Of a stretch of 64,000 nt of DNA, positions 15,215 to 24,899 are shown one piece after another (the first letter of the stretch is position 1; the number at the start of each line of letters is the position of its first letter). A program made the position numbers and the translations under genes. A model generated the notes under the pieces. It had not been told where the DNA came from. It made no database searches and was given only the letters and a program-made list of their open reading frames with translations. The DNA comes from Gammaproteobacteria bacterium (lineage in GTDB: Bacteria > Pseudomonadota > Gammaproteobacteria > Ga0077536): contig JACKNG010000003.1 of NCBI GenBank assembly GCA_024235015.1, forward strand, positions 558,001-622,000. The letters run 5' to 3'.

Positions 15215-16774
15215 TCAGCCGGCCGAGCGTGACAGGTCGGCGTCTGCGAAGGCGTCCGCCGTCTTCGCCTTCTCGCCCGAGTAGACGAACTCCTCGCCGT
15301 CGAGGTCGATGGCCGGGATCATCTCGCGCTCGGCCCAGTAGTCCTGGGTGTGCTGCCATTCCGGCTTCGCGCCGCGCTTCGGCAGCAGGTGCATGCTGCG
15401 CATGAGATACCCCGGGTTGAAGTTGGCCGGGTCCATCCACGGCAGCAGCTCCATGTCCTTGTCCTCTTCGCGCAGCTGTACTTCGACCTTGGCCACGCCC
15501 TTGGCATCCATGTGCTTGAGCAGGCGGCAGACGAAATCACCGAGCAGGTCGGCGCGCAGGGTCCAGCTGGCGCGGAAGTAGCCGAAGATCCACAGCAGGT
15601 TGGGCAGGCCGGTGAACATCATGCCGTGGTAGGTCACGGTATCGGCGAAGTCGAGCGGCTTGCCGTCGACGTGGAAGTTGATGTCGCCGAGCACGCTCAG
15701 GTTGAAGCCGGTCGCGGTGACGATGATGTCGGCCTCGATCTCCTCGCCCGACTTCATCTTGAGTCCCTTCTCGGTGAAACGGTCGATCTCGCCGGTGACC
15801 ATGCTGGCCTTGCCGGCGGCCAGGCCCTTGAAGAGATCGCCCTCGGGGACGAAGGCGATGCGCTGCTGCCACGGGCGGTAAGTCGGCGTGAAGTGCTTCT
15901 CGACTTCCTCCTCCGAGAGGTAGGCGCGCACGCCGTCGAGCAGCTCCTTGCGCAGCGCTTCCGGCTCTTCGAAGGAGCGCTGGGTGAGCATCTTGAAGTC
16001 GTTGAGGATCTTGCGCCGCACGATCTCGTGGATCCACATCTCGTCGATGTCGAGCTCGCGCAACATGTCGGCCAGCTCGTTGCGGTTGAAGCCGGGCGCG
16101 AAGAAGGTCGGCGAACGCTGCACCACGGTGACGTGCTCGCAGTCCGCGGCGATCGCCGGGACCACCGTCGCGGTGGTTGCGCCGGAACCGATGACGACGA
16201 CTTTCTTGCCCTTGTAGTCGAGGTCCTCGGGCCAGGTCTGCGGATGGATGATGAGCCCCTTGTAATCGGACATCCCTTCCCACTGCGGGGTGTAGCCCTC
16301 GGAATGACGGTAGTAGCCCTGGCACATCCACAGGAAGTTGCAGGTGAAGGTGAATTCCTCGTTGGTATCGGTGCGCACGGCCTTGACCGTCCACAGGTTG
16401 TCCGTGCTCGACCAGTTCGCATCGATGATGCGGTGCTGGTAACGGATGTGGCGGCCGAGGTCGTTCTCCTCGATCACTTCCCCCATGTACTTGAGGATCT
16501 CGTCGGCGGTCGCGATGGGCGGCCCGATCCACGGCTTGAAGCGGTAGCCGAAGGTGTAGAGATCGCTGTCCGAGCGTACGCCCGGGTACTTGTGCATGAG
16601 CCACGTGCCGCCGAAGCTCTCGAGCGCTTCGAGGACCAGGAAGGACTTGTCCGGGCACTGTTCCTGGAGGTGATAGGCGCCACCGACGCCCGAGATGCCG
16701 GCGCCGACGATGAGGACGTCGAAATGCTCGACCTTCGCCGCCGGCTTGTCCTTGGATGCGACTGAACCATTCAT
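15215..16774 (-). CDS. Flavin-binding monooxygenase (Baeyer-Villiger type)
   Basis: A 519-residue class B flavoprotein. The FAD fold is VLIVGAGISGVGGAYHL near residue 20, the NADPH fold is KVVVIGSGATTATVVPAIA, and between them lies YKGLIIHPQTWP, the BVMO fingerprint FXGXXXHXXXWP with Tyr for Phe. Such enzymes insert oxygen next to a ketone (giving an ester or lactone) or oxidise N/S atoms, using NADPH and O2. ATG 16774 begins MNGSVASKDKPAAKVEHFDV, giving the normal distance to the FAD motif; an upstream in-frame GTG/TTG-type extension has no support. Two more relatives lie at 41412 and 63420. Confidence 0.88.
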   Translation of the reverse strand: MNGSVASKDKPAAKVEHFDVLIVGAGISGVGGAYHLQEQCPDKSFLVLEALESFGGTWLMHKYPGVRSDSDLYTFGYRFKPWIGPPIATADEILKYMGEVIEENDLGRHIRYQHRIIDANWSSTDNLWTVKAVRTDTNEEFTFTCNFLWMCQGYYRHSEGYTPQWEGMSDYKGLIIHPQTWPEDLDYKGKKVVVIGSGATTATVVPAIAADCEHVTVVQRSPTFFAPGFNRNELADMLRELDIDEMWIHEIVRRKILNDFKMLTQRSFEEPEALRKELLDGVRAYLSEEEVEKHFTPTYRPWQQRIAFVPEGDLFKGLAAGKASMVTGEIDRFTEKGLKMKSGEEIEADIIVTATGFNLSVLGDINFHVDGKPLDFADTVTYHGMMFTGLPNLLWIFGYFRASWTLRADLLGDFVCRLLKHMDAKGVAKVEVQLREEDKDMELLPWMDPANFNPGYLMRSMHLLPKRGAKPEWQHTQDYWAEREMIPAIDLDGEEFVYSGEKAKTADAFADADLSRSAG

Positions 16775-16899
16775 GACCTTGATTCCCCCGATTGGTTGAC
16801 GGCGCACAGTCTTGGGCAGCGCGCGCGCGACGATCTGATCTGGATCAACGGCCCTCGCGATCGCTGCGCGCGCATGTGTAAATCCGCCACCTAGCGCCC

Positions 16900-16966
16900 G
16901 GTGTCAGACACTGTCGGCTCCGCGAGCTCAATCAAATCAATGCCTTGGATCGCGGTGTCAGACACC
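16900..16966. repeat. Paired GTGTCAGACAC palindromes, 54-base phasing
   Basis: Two copies of the palindrome GGTGTCAGACACY start at 16900 and 16954, exactly 54 bases apart. The DNA between them (TCGGCTCCGCGAGCTC, AATCAA, then TTGG) is weakly similar to that of the two paired units near 55.2 kb. It lies upstream of the monooxygenase and just after the end of the M48 protease gene. Probably a mobile REP-like unit; see the cluster at 55016-55348. Confidence 0.75.
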
Positions 16967-16968
16967 GC

Positions 16969-17760
16969 TCAATGGCGGGCCTGCTCGTAGAGCGGACGCA
17001 TCTGCGGCACCAGGGCCTCGAGCGCCGTCTTGCGCGCGGCCGGGTTGGGGTGGGTGCTGAGGAACTGCGGGGTGCGCGCGCCGCCCACGGCCGCCATCTT
17101 GTCCCACAGGGTGACCGCTGCGGCCGGGTCGTAGCCGGCGCGCGCCGCGAGTTCGATGCCGATGCGGTCGGCCTCGCTCTCCATCGAGCGGCTGTTGGGC
17201 AGTGTCACGGCGAGCGCGGCGACCAGCGCCGAGCCCTGCATGGCCAGCGCCGAATCGGTCGCGATGCCGACGGTCTTGACCCCGGCATCGGCGATCGCGG
17301 CAACCGACATCTTCTCCACCGAGTGCTTGGCCAGTGCATGCGCGATCTCGTGGCCGAGAACCTGGGCGAGTTCGTCGTCGGTCGGCGCGATGGCCTTGAT
17401 GAGCCCGGTGTAGAGCGCCATCTTGCCACCGGCCATGGCCCAGGCGTTGACCGTCTCGGGGTCGTCGATGACGGTCATCGTCCAGTCCCAGCCGGCGGTG
17501 TCCGGGCGCATGGCGATGGCCTGCGGCACCAGGCGGTCGACGATGCGCTTGACTCGCGCGTTGAGCTTGGCGTCGGTATTGATGCGGTTCTCGTTGGCGA
17601 GCGGGGTGATCATCTCCGTGTAGGCCTGCTTGGATGCGGCAATCGCGTTCTGCTCGGAGAAGGCGAGGAACTGGGTGCGGCCGGTCGGACTGGTCGCGCA
17701 GGCGGCGAGCGTGCACAGCAGGCCCGCGCACAGGGAGCGGGAAAGAGACGTCATGGGCAT
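16969..17760 (-). CDS. M48-family metalloprotease lipoprotein (LoiP/BepA-like)
   Basis: A 263-residue protein with a lipoprotein signal (LAAC, Cys21), followed by an M48 peptidase domain with zinc motif HEIAH at 137-141 and a downstream SMESEADRIG segment providing the third ligand. Relatives such as LoiP and BepA act in the periplasm at the outer membrane on misassembled proteins. AGAGGA lies 5 bases before the ATG. It follows gspI on the same strand by 67 bases, so it may be cotranscribed with the secretion genes, where envelope quality control would make sense. Confidence 0.88.
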   Translation of the reverse strand: MPMTSLSRSLCAGLLCTLAACATSPTGRTQFLAFSEQNAIAASKQAYTEMITPLANENRINTDAKLNARVKRIVDRLVPQAIAMRPDTAGWDWTMTVIDDPETVNAWAMAGGKMALYTGLIKAIAPTDDELAQVLGHEIAHALAKHSVEKMSVAAIADAGVKTVGIATDSALAMQGSALVAALAVTLPNSRSMESEADRIGIELAARAGYDPAAAVTLWDKMAAVGGARTPQFLSTHPNPAARKTALEALVPQMRPLYEQARH

Positions 17761-17827
17761 GGAGTTCCTCTGCTTGGCCAGCGCCTATTCTGACGGATCG
17801 CGCGGCCCGCGGTTCCACCGCCGCCGT

Positions 17828-18217
17828 TCAATCCTCGTCCTGCGCGCTGTGCGGCCGCGCCAGGTAGCCGGACAGCGCGAACAGCGGCGCGCCGTCGGCC
17901 GCGGCGCGAACCTCGACGGTGACCCGGCGCAGCAGGGCTTCCTCGCTCTGCTCGATGATCTCGCGCCAGTACCACACGCGGCCGTCGATCTGCTCGGTAC
18001 CGTTGGCGGTGCGGGTCGACGGCCAACCGCCGGCGGCCTCGCGCAGGGCGAGCCGGTTCTGGGCCACCCAGCGTGCCGCCGTGCGCTCGGGCAGCGCCTG
18101 GGTCAGCGCCGTGCCCTGGGCCAGGCCGCGCCACAGGGCAGCGACGGCGAAGGCCACTACCGCCAGCGCCGCCATCACCTCGAGCAGGGTGAAGCCGCCC
18201 TGCGGGCGACCGCTCAC
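17828..18217 (-). CDS. gspI: Type II secretion minor pseudopilin GspI
   Basis: A 129-residue minor pseudopilin: prepilin cleavage motif QGG^FTLLEVMAALAVVAFAVAAL, then the GspI-type body (AARWVAQNRLALREAAGG, REIIEQSEEALLRRVTVEVR). GspI forms the tip complex with H, J and K. The GTG start at 18217 overlaps the gspH stop (GTGA), which sets the reading start. Last gene of the C-D-E-F-G-H-I block; its usual neighbours J-K are 18 kb upstream. Confidence 0.88.
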   Translation of the reverse strand: MSGRPQGGFTLLEVMAALAVVAFAVAALWRGLAQGTALTQALPERTAARWVAQNRLALREAAGGWPSTRTANGTEQIDGRVWYWREIIEQSEEALLRRVTVEVRAAADGAPLFALSGYLARPHSAQDED

Positions 18218-18711
18218 GGCGCATCGTCCAGGCGCGCCGCCCCGAACGGTGGCAACACCACGGCCTGGCGGAACGGCCCGGCCACGAAAGCGACGCGCAG
18301 GGCATCCTGTTCGCCGCTCGGCAGCAGCACGATGCCTTCCGCGCCCGCGCCGGCCTCGCCGTTGACTGCCAGGTCCTGCACGGCGATCCCGGCCAGGGCA
18401 TGGTCGCCCGCCAGGGGTTCCAGCGTGACCGGCGCGAAGGCGCCGTCGATCCGTTCGGCGAAACGGTACACGCCCGCCGCGGGGTCGATGTCGAGCCGCC
18501 ACCAGCGCCCCGACAGCACGCTCTCCTCGCGCGCCTGGTTGAGCAGGGCGACGAAACGCTCGCCGGCATCGCTGACCGCGCGGGCACGGCCGTCACCGAG
18601 CATGGGCGTGACGAGGCCGGCGAGTACCGCCAGGATGACCACGGCGACGAGCACCTCGAGCAGGGTGAAGCCGCGCGCCGCGGCGTGACGGCGCGCGCTT
18701 ACAGGGTCCAC
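18214..18711 (-). CDS. gspH: Type II secretion minor pseudopilin GspH
   Basis: A 165-residue minor pseudopilin with cleavage site ARG^FTLLEVLVAVVILAVLAGLVTPML and the family segment FVALLNQAREESVLSGRWWRLDID. The GTG start at 18711 lies within the end of gspG (13-base overlap). It is followed by gspI with a 4-base overlap. Acts in the inner-membrane pseudopilus tip of the secretion system. Confidence 0.87.
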   Translation of the reverse strand: MDPVSARRHAAARGFTLLEVLVAVVILAVLAGLVTPMLGDGRARAVSDAGERFVALLNQAREESVLSGRWWRLDIDPAAGVYRFAERIDGAFAPVTLEPLAGDHALAGIAVQDLAVNGEAGAGAEGIVLLPSGEQDALRVAFVAGPFRQAVVLPPFGAARLDDAP

Positions 18712-19142
18712 GAACCGATGTCGTCGTCGTCGCCGCTGCGCCCGTTGGGCCCGCGGCTGAAGACGTCGACGTCGCCGTGCTTGCCGGGCGCCAGGTAGAG
18801 GAACTCGCGGCCCCACGGATCGTTCGGCAGCTTGTCCATGTAGCCGCTCCAGCGCGCCGGCTTGGGCCCGCTCTTGGGCGGCTCGACCAGGGCCAGCAGG
18901 CCCTGGTCGGTGGTCGGGTAGACGGCGTTGTCGAGCTTGTACAGATCGAGCGCAGAGCGGATCGCGCGGATGTTGTTCTGCGCGGCGGTGATGCGTGCCT
19001 GCTCGGGGCGATCCATCACGCGCGGCACGACGACCGCGGCCAGGATGCCGAGGATGACGACCACCACCATCAGCTCGATCAGGGTGAAGCCCGGCGCGAG
19101 ACCAGGCCGACGGCGCCGGCCGGCGGGACGATGAATGTACAT
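18699..19142 (-). CDS. gspG: Type II secretion major pseudopilin GspG
   Basis: A 147-residue protein with the classical GspG features: prepilin motif PG^FTLIELMVVVVILGILAAVVVPRVM, AAQNNIRAIRSALDLYKLDNAVYPTTDQGL, and calcium-site region LPNDPWGREFLYLAPGKHGDVDVFSRGPNG ending with the acidic DDDDIGSW. It polymerises into the pseudopilus that pushes substrates through the secretin. The prepilin peptidase GspO is not in the window, so a PilD encoded elsewhere is presumed. Confidence 0.95.
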   Translation of the reverse strand: MYIHRPAGRRRRPGLAPGFTLIELMVVVVILGILAAVVVPRVMDRPEQARITAAQNNIRAIRSALDLYKLDNAVYPTTDQGLLALVEPPKSGPKPARWSGYMDKLPNDPWGREFLYLAPGKHGDVDVFSRGPNGRSGDDDDIGSWTL

Positions 19143-19250
19143 GGTGAAGTTCCTCCGGGTAGGTGGACGGGCGAGGCCGGCCGGCGCGCGCCGCGGCGTC
19201 GATCGGGCGCAACGCCGGCGCCTGCCGCCGCGACGTGCCGCGCCGCCGCG

Positions 19251-20462
19251 CTAACGCCCGACCAGTTGGTTCATGTCGAAGATGGGCAACAGGATGGCGA
19301 GCACGATGAGCAGCACCACGCCGCCCATGACCAGGATCACCAGCGGCTCGACGACGGCGGCGAAAGTCGCCGCACGCGCGGCCAGTTCACGTTCCTGGTG
19401 CGCCGCGGCGCGCTCCAGCATCTCGTCGAGTTCACCCGAGTCCTCGCCGGCGGCGAGCATGTGCAGCAACAGCGGCGGGAAGTAACCGGCCCGCGCCAGC
19501 GCGAGGTGAAAGCGCCCGCCTTCGCGCACCGCCACCGCGGCGGCCTCGGTTGCGCGGCGCAGCGGCAGGCTGCCGACCATGCGCGCGCCGATGGCCAGCG
19601 CGTCGAGCAGCGGCACGCCGCTGCGGGTGAGGATGGCCAGGGTGCGGGCGAGACGGCCGGCCTGCACTTCGCGCACCAGCCACCCGACGCCGGGCACGCG
19701 CAGGGCCAGTTCGTCGCGCATCCAGCGCACCGCCGGGCGGCGCAGCAGCACCCGCCATGCTGCCCAGCCCGCCACCAGCACCGCGATCGCCGCGCCGCCC
19801 CAGGCGCGTACGCCGGCGGAGGCCGCGATGAGACCGCGCGTGAGCAGCGGCAGGGTCTGCCCGGTGTCCTCGAACACCCGCACCACCTGTGGCACGACGT
19901 AGGCCATCAGGGCCATCACTACGCCGATCGCGACCAGCGTGATCAGGGCCGGGTAGATCAGGGCCAGGCCCATGCGCTGGCGCAGCTGGTGGGACTGCTC
20001 GGTGTGATCGGCGAGGCGCTCGAGCACTTCTTCCAGGCGCCCGCTGCTTTCGCCGGCCTCGACCATCACGCGGTACATCTCGGGGAACACGGCGGGGAAT
20101 TCCGCCAGCGCCTCGTGCAGGGCCGCGCCCTCGGTGATGCGCGCGCGCACGCCGGCCACGACCGCCTGCAGGCGGCGCCCGCTGACCTGCTCACCCAGGG
20201 CGCGCAGGCTCTGCTCGAGCGGCATGCCGGCGCGCACCATGGTCGCGAGCTGGCGCGTCATCAGGGCCAGCGCCGCCGGCGTGATGCCGCCGCGCGCGCT
20301 GCGTACGCGGCGCGTCGCGTCCTCGACCACGCCGCGCACCTCGAGCGGTTGCAGGCCCTGCGCGCGCAGCAGCGAGCGCACCTGGCGCTGCGAGTCGCCG
20401 GTCAGCACGCCCTTGCGCGAGCGGCCGTCGTCGTCGAGGGCGAGATACTCGTAAGCCGCCAT
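19251..20462 (-). CDS. gspF: Type II secretion inner-membrane platform protein GspF
   Basis: A 403-residue protein with two repeated cytoplasmic helical domains and three membrane segments. Signatures: MAAYEYLALDDDGRSRKGVL at the start, LATMVRAGMPLEQSLRALGEQ in the first repeat, and LAILTRSGVPLLDALAIG in the second, then VVEPLVILVMGGVVLLIVLAILLPIFDMNQLVGR at the end. It is the rotor-like platform driven by GspE. One base separates it from the gspE stop codon. Confidence 0.95.
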   Translation of the reverse strand: MAAYEYLALDDDGRSRKGVLTGDSQRQVRSLLRAQGLQPLEVRGVVEDATRRVRSARGGITPAALALMTRQLATMVRAGMPLEQSLRALGEQVSGRRLQAVVAGVRARITEGAALHEALAEFPAVFPEMYRVMVEAGESSGRLEEVLERLADHTEQSHQLRQRMGLALIYPALITLVAIGVVMALMAYVVPQVVRVFEDTGQTLPLLTRGLIAASAGVRAWGGAAIAVLVAGWAAWRVLLRRPAVRWMRDELALRVPGVGWLVREVQAGRLARTLAILTRSGVPLLDALAIGARMVGSLPLRRATEAAAVAVREGGRFHLALARAGYFPPLLLHMLAAGEDSGELDEMLERAAAHQERELAARAATFAAVVEPLVILVMGGVVLLIVLAILLPIFDMNQLVGR

Positions 20463-20463
20463 G

Positions 20464-22053
20464 TCAGGCGTGGGTGACCCGGATCACTTCCTCGAGGCTG
20501 GTCTCGCCGGCCAGCACCTTGGCCAGGCCGTCCTCGCGCAGGGTGCGCATGCCGGATGCGCGCGCCGCCTCGCGCAGCGCGCGCTCACCGGCGCCCTCGT
20601 GTACTGCCTGGCGCAGCGCGTCGTCGACCACCAGCAACTCGAACAGCCCGGTACGGCCGCGGTAACCGCTGTAGCCACAAGCCTCGCAGCCGCCGGCGCG
20701 GAAGAGGGTCGCGCGCCGGCGCGGCGCGAGTCCCAGCAGGCGCCGCTCGGCGCTGTCCGGGCGCTGCTCGATGCGGCATTCCATGCACAGCCGGCGCACC
20801 AGGCGCTGCGCCATCGCGCCGAGCAGGCTCGACGCCACCAGGTAGCTGTCGATGCCCATGTCGACCAGGCGGGTGACGCTGCCGACGGCGTCGTTGGTAT
20901 GCAGGGTCGAGAACACGCGGTGGCCGGTGAGGCTGGCCTGGACGGCGACCTCGGCCGTCTCCAGGTCGCGGATCTCGCCGATCATGATGACGTCCGGGTC
21001 CTGGCGCAGGATGGCGCGCAGGCCCTGGGCGAAGTCCATGCCGGTCTTGTGATTGACCGGGATCTGGCACACCCCGTCGAGGTCGTACTCGACCGGGTCC
21101 TCGACGGTGATGATGTTGACGTCGGCGGTGCGCACCTGGGCCAGCGCGGTATACAGCGTGGTGGTCTTGCCCGAACCGGTCGGGCCGGTGACGAGAAAGA
21201 TGCCGTGCGGGGCACGGATCAGCTCGGCGAAGCGCGCGGCGACGTCCCCGGGCATGCCGATCTGGTCGAACTCCAGCGGTCCGCGCTCCTTCTCCAGGAC
21301 GCGCATCACCACGCGCTCGCCGTAGTGGGTGGGCACGGTCGACACGCGCACGTCGACGGTGCGCCCGGCCAGGCGCAGGCTGATGCGGCCGTCCTGCGGC
21401 AGCCGCTTCTCCGCGATGTTGAGCCGTGCCATGACCTTGATGCGGGCGGCGATGCGCGCGGCCAGCGCACGCGGCGGTTCGACGATGTCGCGCAGGATGC
21501 CGTCGACGCGGTACCGCACCACCACGCGATCCTCGAACGGTTCGACGTGGATGTCCGAGGCGCCCTCTTCGATGGCCTGGGCGAGGACGGCGTTGAGCAT
21601 GCGGATGATGGGCGCATCGTCGTCGCTGTCGAGCAGGTCGGCTGCCTGCACGAGGTCGGCCGAGACCGCTTCGAGGTCGATGCTGCCGTCGAGATCCTGC
21701 ACGGCGTCGGCGGCCATGCCGCTGCGCTCGAAGGCGCGCTGCACGGCGCGATCGAACACTGCCGTCGGCACCAGCACCGGTTCGATGTGGCCGCCGCACA
21801 CCGCCTGCAGTTCGATGAAGGCATCGAAGTCGATGTCCGGGCGCACCCACAGCACGCAGCCGCGCGCGTCCTCGGCGACCGGCAGGGCGCCGAGCCGCCG
21901 CGACAGGCCGAAGCCGAGCCGCCGCGCGAGGTTGACGTCGAGGCGCGCGAGATCCGGCATCGCCTCGCTGCGCCAGCCGAGGGCGGCGGCGCGGGCGGCA
22001 AGCGCGCGGGCGTCGTCGGCCGCGGCCGGGTCGGCTGCCGCCGCCACGCTCAC
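20464..22053 (-). CDS. gspE: Type II secretion ATPase GspE
   Basis: A 529-residue hexameric ATPase. It has an N-terminal MshEN-like region (about 60-150), Walker A GPTGSGKTTT, the Asp box ITVEDPVEYDLDGVCQIPV, Walker B VIMIGEIRDLETAEVAVQ, the His box GHRVFSTLHTNDA, and the tetracysteine zinc element CMEC...CEACG. It powers pseudopilus assembly. GTG start at 22053 overlaps the gspD stop (GTGA). Confidence 0.95.
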   Translation of the reverse strand: MSVAAAADPAAADDARALAARAAALGWRSEAMPDLARLDVNLARRLGFGLSRRLGALPVAEDARGCVLWVRPDIDFDAFIELQAVCGGHIEPVLVPTAVFDRAVQRAFERSGMAADAVQDLDGSIDLEAVSADLVQAADLLDSDDDAPIIRMLNAVLAQAIEEGASDIHVEPFEDRVVVRYRVDGILRDIVEPPRALAARIAARIKVMARLNIAEKRLPQDGRISLRLAGRTVDVRVSTVPTHYGERVVMRVLEKERGPLEFDQIGMPGDVAARFAELIRAPHGIFLVTGPTGSGKTTTLYTALAQVRTADVNIITVEDPVEYDLDGVCQIPVNHKTGMDFAQGLRAILRQDPDVIMIGEIRDLETAEVAVQASLTGHRVFSTLHTNDAVGSVTRLVDMGIDSYLVASSLLGAMAQRLVRRLCMECRIEQRPDSAERRLLGLAPRRRATLFRAGGCEACGYSGYRGRTGLFELLVVDDALRQAVHEGAGERALREAARASGMRTLREDGLAKVLAGETSLEEVIRVTHA

Positions 22054-23987
22054 GGCGCGCCTTCCGCCGTGCCGCTGGCGTCGCTCGGGACGTCGCGGCG
22101 CCACGCTTCGATCGCCGGCATCTCGTCCTTTGGCGAGACCAGCGCCTGCTCCTCGCTCACCCGATCGAGCTGGCGGTACTTGCGTGCCGTGGGCTCGTCG
22201 ATGTCGGCGGCGCTGCGCACGATGCGCGGCTTGAGGAAGATCATCAGGTTGGTGCGGGTACGGTTGGCGCCGTGATAACGGAACAGGTTGCCGAGCAGCG
22301 GGATGTCGCCGAGCAATGGCACTTTCTGTTCGTTGCGCGAGACGTCGTCCTGGATCAGGCCGCCGAGGACCAGCATGCGATCGTTCTCGGCGACCACGGT
22401 GGTCGACAGCGATCGCGTGTTGGTGACGATGTCGGTGGCCTCGCCGCGCTGGGCCACGCTCGACACCTCCTGGTAGATCTCCATCTTGATCGCGCTGCCC
22501 TCGGTGATCTGCGGACGGATGCGCAGGGTCAGGCCGACGTCGCGGCGCTCGATGGTCTGGAACGGGTTCTCGACTGCCGTGCCCTGGTTGATCTGGGCGA
22601 ACGAACCAGTCACGAACGGCACGTTCTGGCCGATCACGATCTCGGCCTCCTCGTTGTCCATGGTGAGGATGTTGGGGGTCGACAGCACCGAGCCGTCGCT
22701 CTGGCTCTCGAGCGCCTGGGCGAGCACCGTCAGGTTGACCAGTTCGGTGCCGTCGGGCAGCGTGAAGGTACCGTCGATATAGCCCACGCTGAGACCTGAA
22801 CTCGCCGCCAGGGGATTGACGATGGCCTCGGTGATGCTGGTGCCGACGTTGAAATTGGTCGCCGCGACCGGGCCGCGGTTGCCGTCCTTGAGGCCGTCCG
22901 CGGTCGCCCACTGCAGGCCGAGTTCGCGCAGCGAGTCGGTCGACACGTCGGCGATCAGGGCCTCGACGTAGACCTGCAGGCGGCGGATGTCGAGCTGGCG
23001 GATGACGCTCTCAAGCGACACGAAATCGGATTTCGCCGCGGTCACGATGAGCGAGTTGGTGTCGGGGTCGGCGGTGATGGCGATCTTGCTGCCGCCCGGC
23101 GCGCCGTCGGCGCCGACGCTCTTGTCGAGGGTCGTCTTGAGCACCTCGACCAGGCTTTCCGCGTCGGCGTTCTGCAGGTGCACGACGTGGGTGTTGCCGC
23201 CGATGCCGGATGGCCGGTCGAGTTCGCGCGCGAGTTCGCGGATCTCCTCGCGTACCGCCGCGTCGGCCTTGACGATGAGCGCGTTGGTGCGCGTGTCGGC
23301 CGTGACCAGGGCGCCACCGTAGGTGCCCTTCTCGCCCGCCTGCACCGGGTGCAGCTCGCCGAGCAGGCGCGCGAGGTTCTCGGCCGAGGCGTTCTCGAGC
23401 ACGATCAGCTCGGACTCACCGTCGGCGACCGGGGTGTCGAGTCGCTGGATGATGCCGACCAGGCGCTTGACGTTCGACGAGCGGTCGGTGATGACGATCG
23501 ACGAAGTGTCGGGATCGGCGGCGAGATGGCCGTAGTCGGGCACCAGCGGGCGCAGCAGCGGCAACAGGCGGTCGGCACGCGCGTAGCGCAGCCGCACCAC
23601 CCGCGTCACCATGCCGTCGCCGTTGGCCCGCAGGCCGCGGCCGACCGCCGCGGTATCGCGCGTGCGGCCTTCTTCCTCGGGCACGATCTTGGTCACGCCA
23701 TCGGCCTCGACGGTGACGTAGCCGTTGACCTCGAGCACCGAGAGGAAAGCCTGGTAGGCCTCGTCCTCGCTGAGCGGCTCCGGCGCGACCACCGTGACGG
23801 TGCCCTTGACGCGCGGGTCGATGAGGAAGTTCTTGCCGGTGAACTCGGCCACCGCCTCGATGACGGTGCGCAGGTCGGCGTCCTCGAAATCGAAGTTGAC
23901 CTTGCCGGGCCCCTGGGCCAGGACCGGTGCGATTGAGAGCAGCGCGATCAGGGTCGCGACGAGGGGCGGGAGCAGGCGTGGGTTCAT
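22050..23987 (-). CDS. gspD: Type II secretion secretin GspD
   Basis: A 645-residue outer-membrane secretin. It has a signal peptide (PPLVATLIALLSIAPVLAQG), an N0 domain beginning VNFDFEDADLRTVIEAVAEFTGKNFLIDP, N1-N3 repeats including RLGIIQRLDTP-type sequences, and the C-terminal beta-barrel with VPLLGDIPLLGNLFRY. It forms the outer-membrane exit channel. A C-terminal acidic tail of about 50 residues may be the pilotin-binding S domain; no pilotin gene was recognised in the window. Confidence 0.95.
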   Translation of the reverse strand: MNPRLLPPLVATLIALLSIAPVLAQGPGKVNFDFEDADLRTVIEAVAEFTGKNFLIDPRVKGTVTVVAPEPLSEDEAYQAFLSVLEVNGYVTVEADGVTKIVPEEEGRTRDTAAVGRGLRANGDGMVTRVVRLRYARADRLLPLLRPLVPDYGHLAADPDTSSIVITDRSSNVKRLVGIIQRLDTPVADGESELIVLENASAENLARLLGELHPVQAGEKGTYGGALVTADTRTNALIVKADAAVREEIRELARELDRPSGIGGNTHVVHLQNADAESLVEVLKTTLDKSVGADGAPGGSKIAITADPDTNSLIVTAAKSDFVSLESVIRQLDIRRLQVYVEALIADVSTDSLRELGLQWATADGLKDGNRGPVAATNFNVGTSITEAIVNPLAASSGLSVGYIDGTFTLPDGTELVNLTVLAQALESQSDGSVLSTPNILTMDNEEAEIVIGQNVPFVTGSFAQINQGTAVENPFQTIERRDVGLTLRIRPQITEGSAIKMEIYQEVSSVAQRGEATDIVTNTRSLSTTVVAENDRMLVLGGLIQDDVSRNEQKVPLLGDIPLLGNLFRYHGANRTRTNLMIFLKPRIVRSAADIDEPTARKYRQLDRVSEEQALVSPKDEMPAIEAWRRDVPSDASGTAEGAP

Positions 23988-24005
23988 CGCAGCGTGGGTC
24001 TTGTT

Positions 24006-24899
24006 CTATCGAATGGAATAATTGAGCGTGAGTTCGCGGCCGTCGCGCAGCACGCCGATGGCATAAGCGCCGGCGTTCTTGAAGGTCTCGTAGGCGGCGC
24101 GCGCCTCGGCGACGTTGCGCACCGGGGTACCGTTGACGCTGCGGATGACGTCCTCCGGCTCGAGCCCGAGATCGTGGAAGACGCTGCCCTGTTCGATGCG
24201 CACCACGCGCAGGCCGACCGGACTGCCGTTTTCGCTGTAGGGCACCGCCTGGGCCTGGCGCACCAGCCGCGGCAGGTCCTCGATCTCGCGCTCGAAAGTC
24301 GCCCGCTCGACGAAGCGCTGGCGACCCGGGTTGTCCGCAGCGCGATCGTCGTTGCCATCGACGCGTTGCAGCAGTTCGACCTCGAGGGTCAGCGACTCGG
24401 TGATGCCGTTGCGGCGCAGGATCACCCGGCGCGGCTCGATGCGCAGGATCTCGGCGCCGGCAATCACGTCGCCCGGCGCATAGACCTTCTCCTGGCTGCT
24501 GCCCTGGGCGATCAACGCGAACTGCTGCTCGCCGTCGCGCTCGGCGAGTACGCCCTTGAGCTTGAGATCGAGCGGCGTCTCGCGCTGCGGTTCGAGCTCG
24601 GCCACGGCCGGCGTGGCGGCGCTGGGCGTGCCGAACAGCTGCGCCAGCGGGCTGCCCGCGTACACGGTGACGGCGTCCGCCGGCGCGCGTGGCGCCGCGC
24701 CCGGCGCGGGCGCGCCGCGCTCGGCACCGCTCGGCGGTGCACTCGGCGCGATCAGCCAGGCGAGGCCGGCAAGCTGCACGGCCAGGGTCACGCCGAGGGC
24801 GAACTCGACCAGCCGCAATGCGCGCTCGCCACCGATGCGGCCGCCCAGGCTCAGCAGCCGCTGCACGACGGGATTCGACCGGGACATCACGATGGCCAT
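24006..24899 (-). CDS. gspC: Type II secretion inner-membrane protein GspC (PDZ type)
   Basis: A 297-residue protein with one N-terminal membrane segment (LVEFALGVTLAVQLAGLAWLIAP), a Pro/Ala-rich linker, an HR domain (LKLKGVLAERDGEQQFALIAQGSSQEKVYAPGDVI) that contacts the secretin, and a C-terminal PDZ domain (GLRVVRIEQGSVFHDLGLEPEDVIRSVNGTPV) involved in substrate recognition. ATG 24899 was chosen, with MSRSN at 24887 as alternative. First gene of the C-to-I block, with its own Pho-box-like site 150 bases upstream. Confidence 0.92.
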   Translation of the reverse strand: MAIVMSRSNPVVQRLLSLGGRIGGERALRLVEFALGVTLAVQLAGLAWLIAPSAPPSGAERGAPAPGAAPRAPADAVTVYAGSPLAQLFGTPSAATPAVAELEPQRETPLDLKLKGVLAERDGEQQFALIAQGSSQEKVYAPGDVIAGAEILRIEPRRVILRRNGITESLTLEVELLQRVDGNDDRAADNPGRQRFVERATFEREIEDLPRLVRQAQAVPYSENGSPVGLRVVRIEQGSVFHDLGLEPEDVIRSVNGTPVRNVAEARAAYETFKNAGAYAIGVLRDGRELTLNYSIR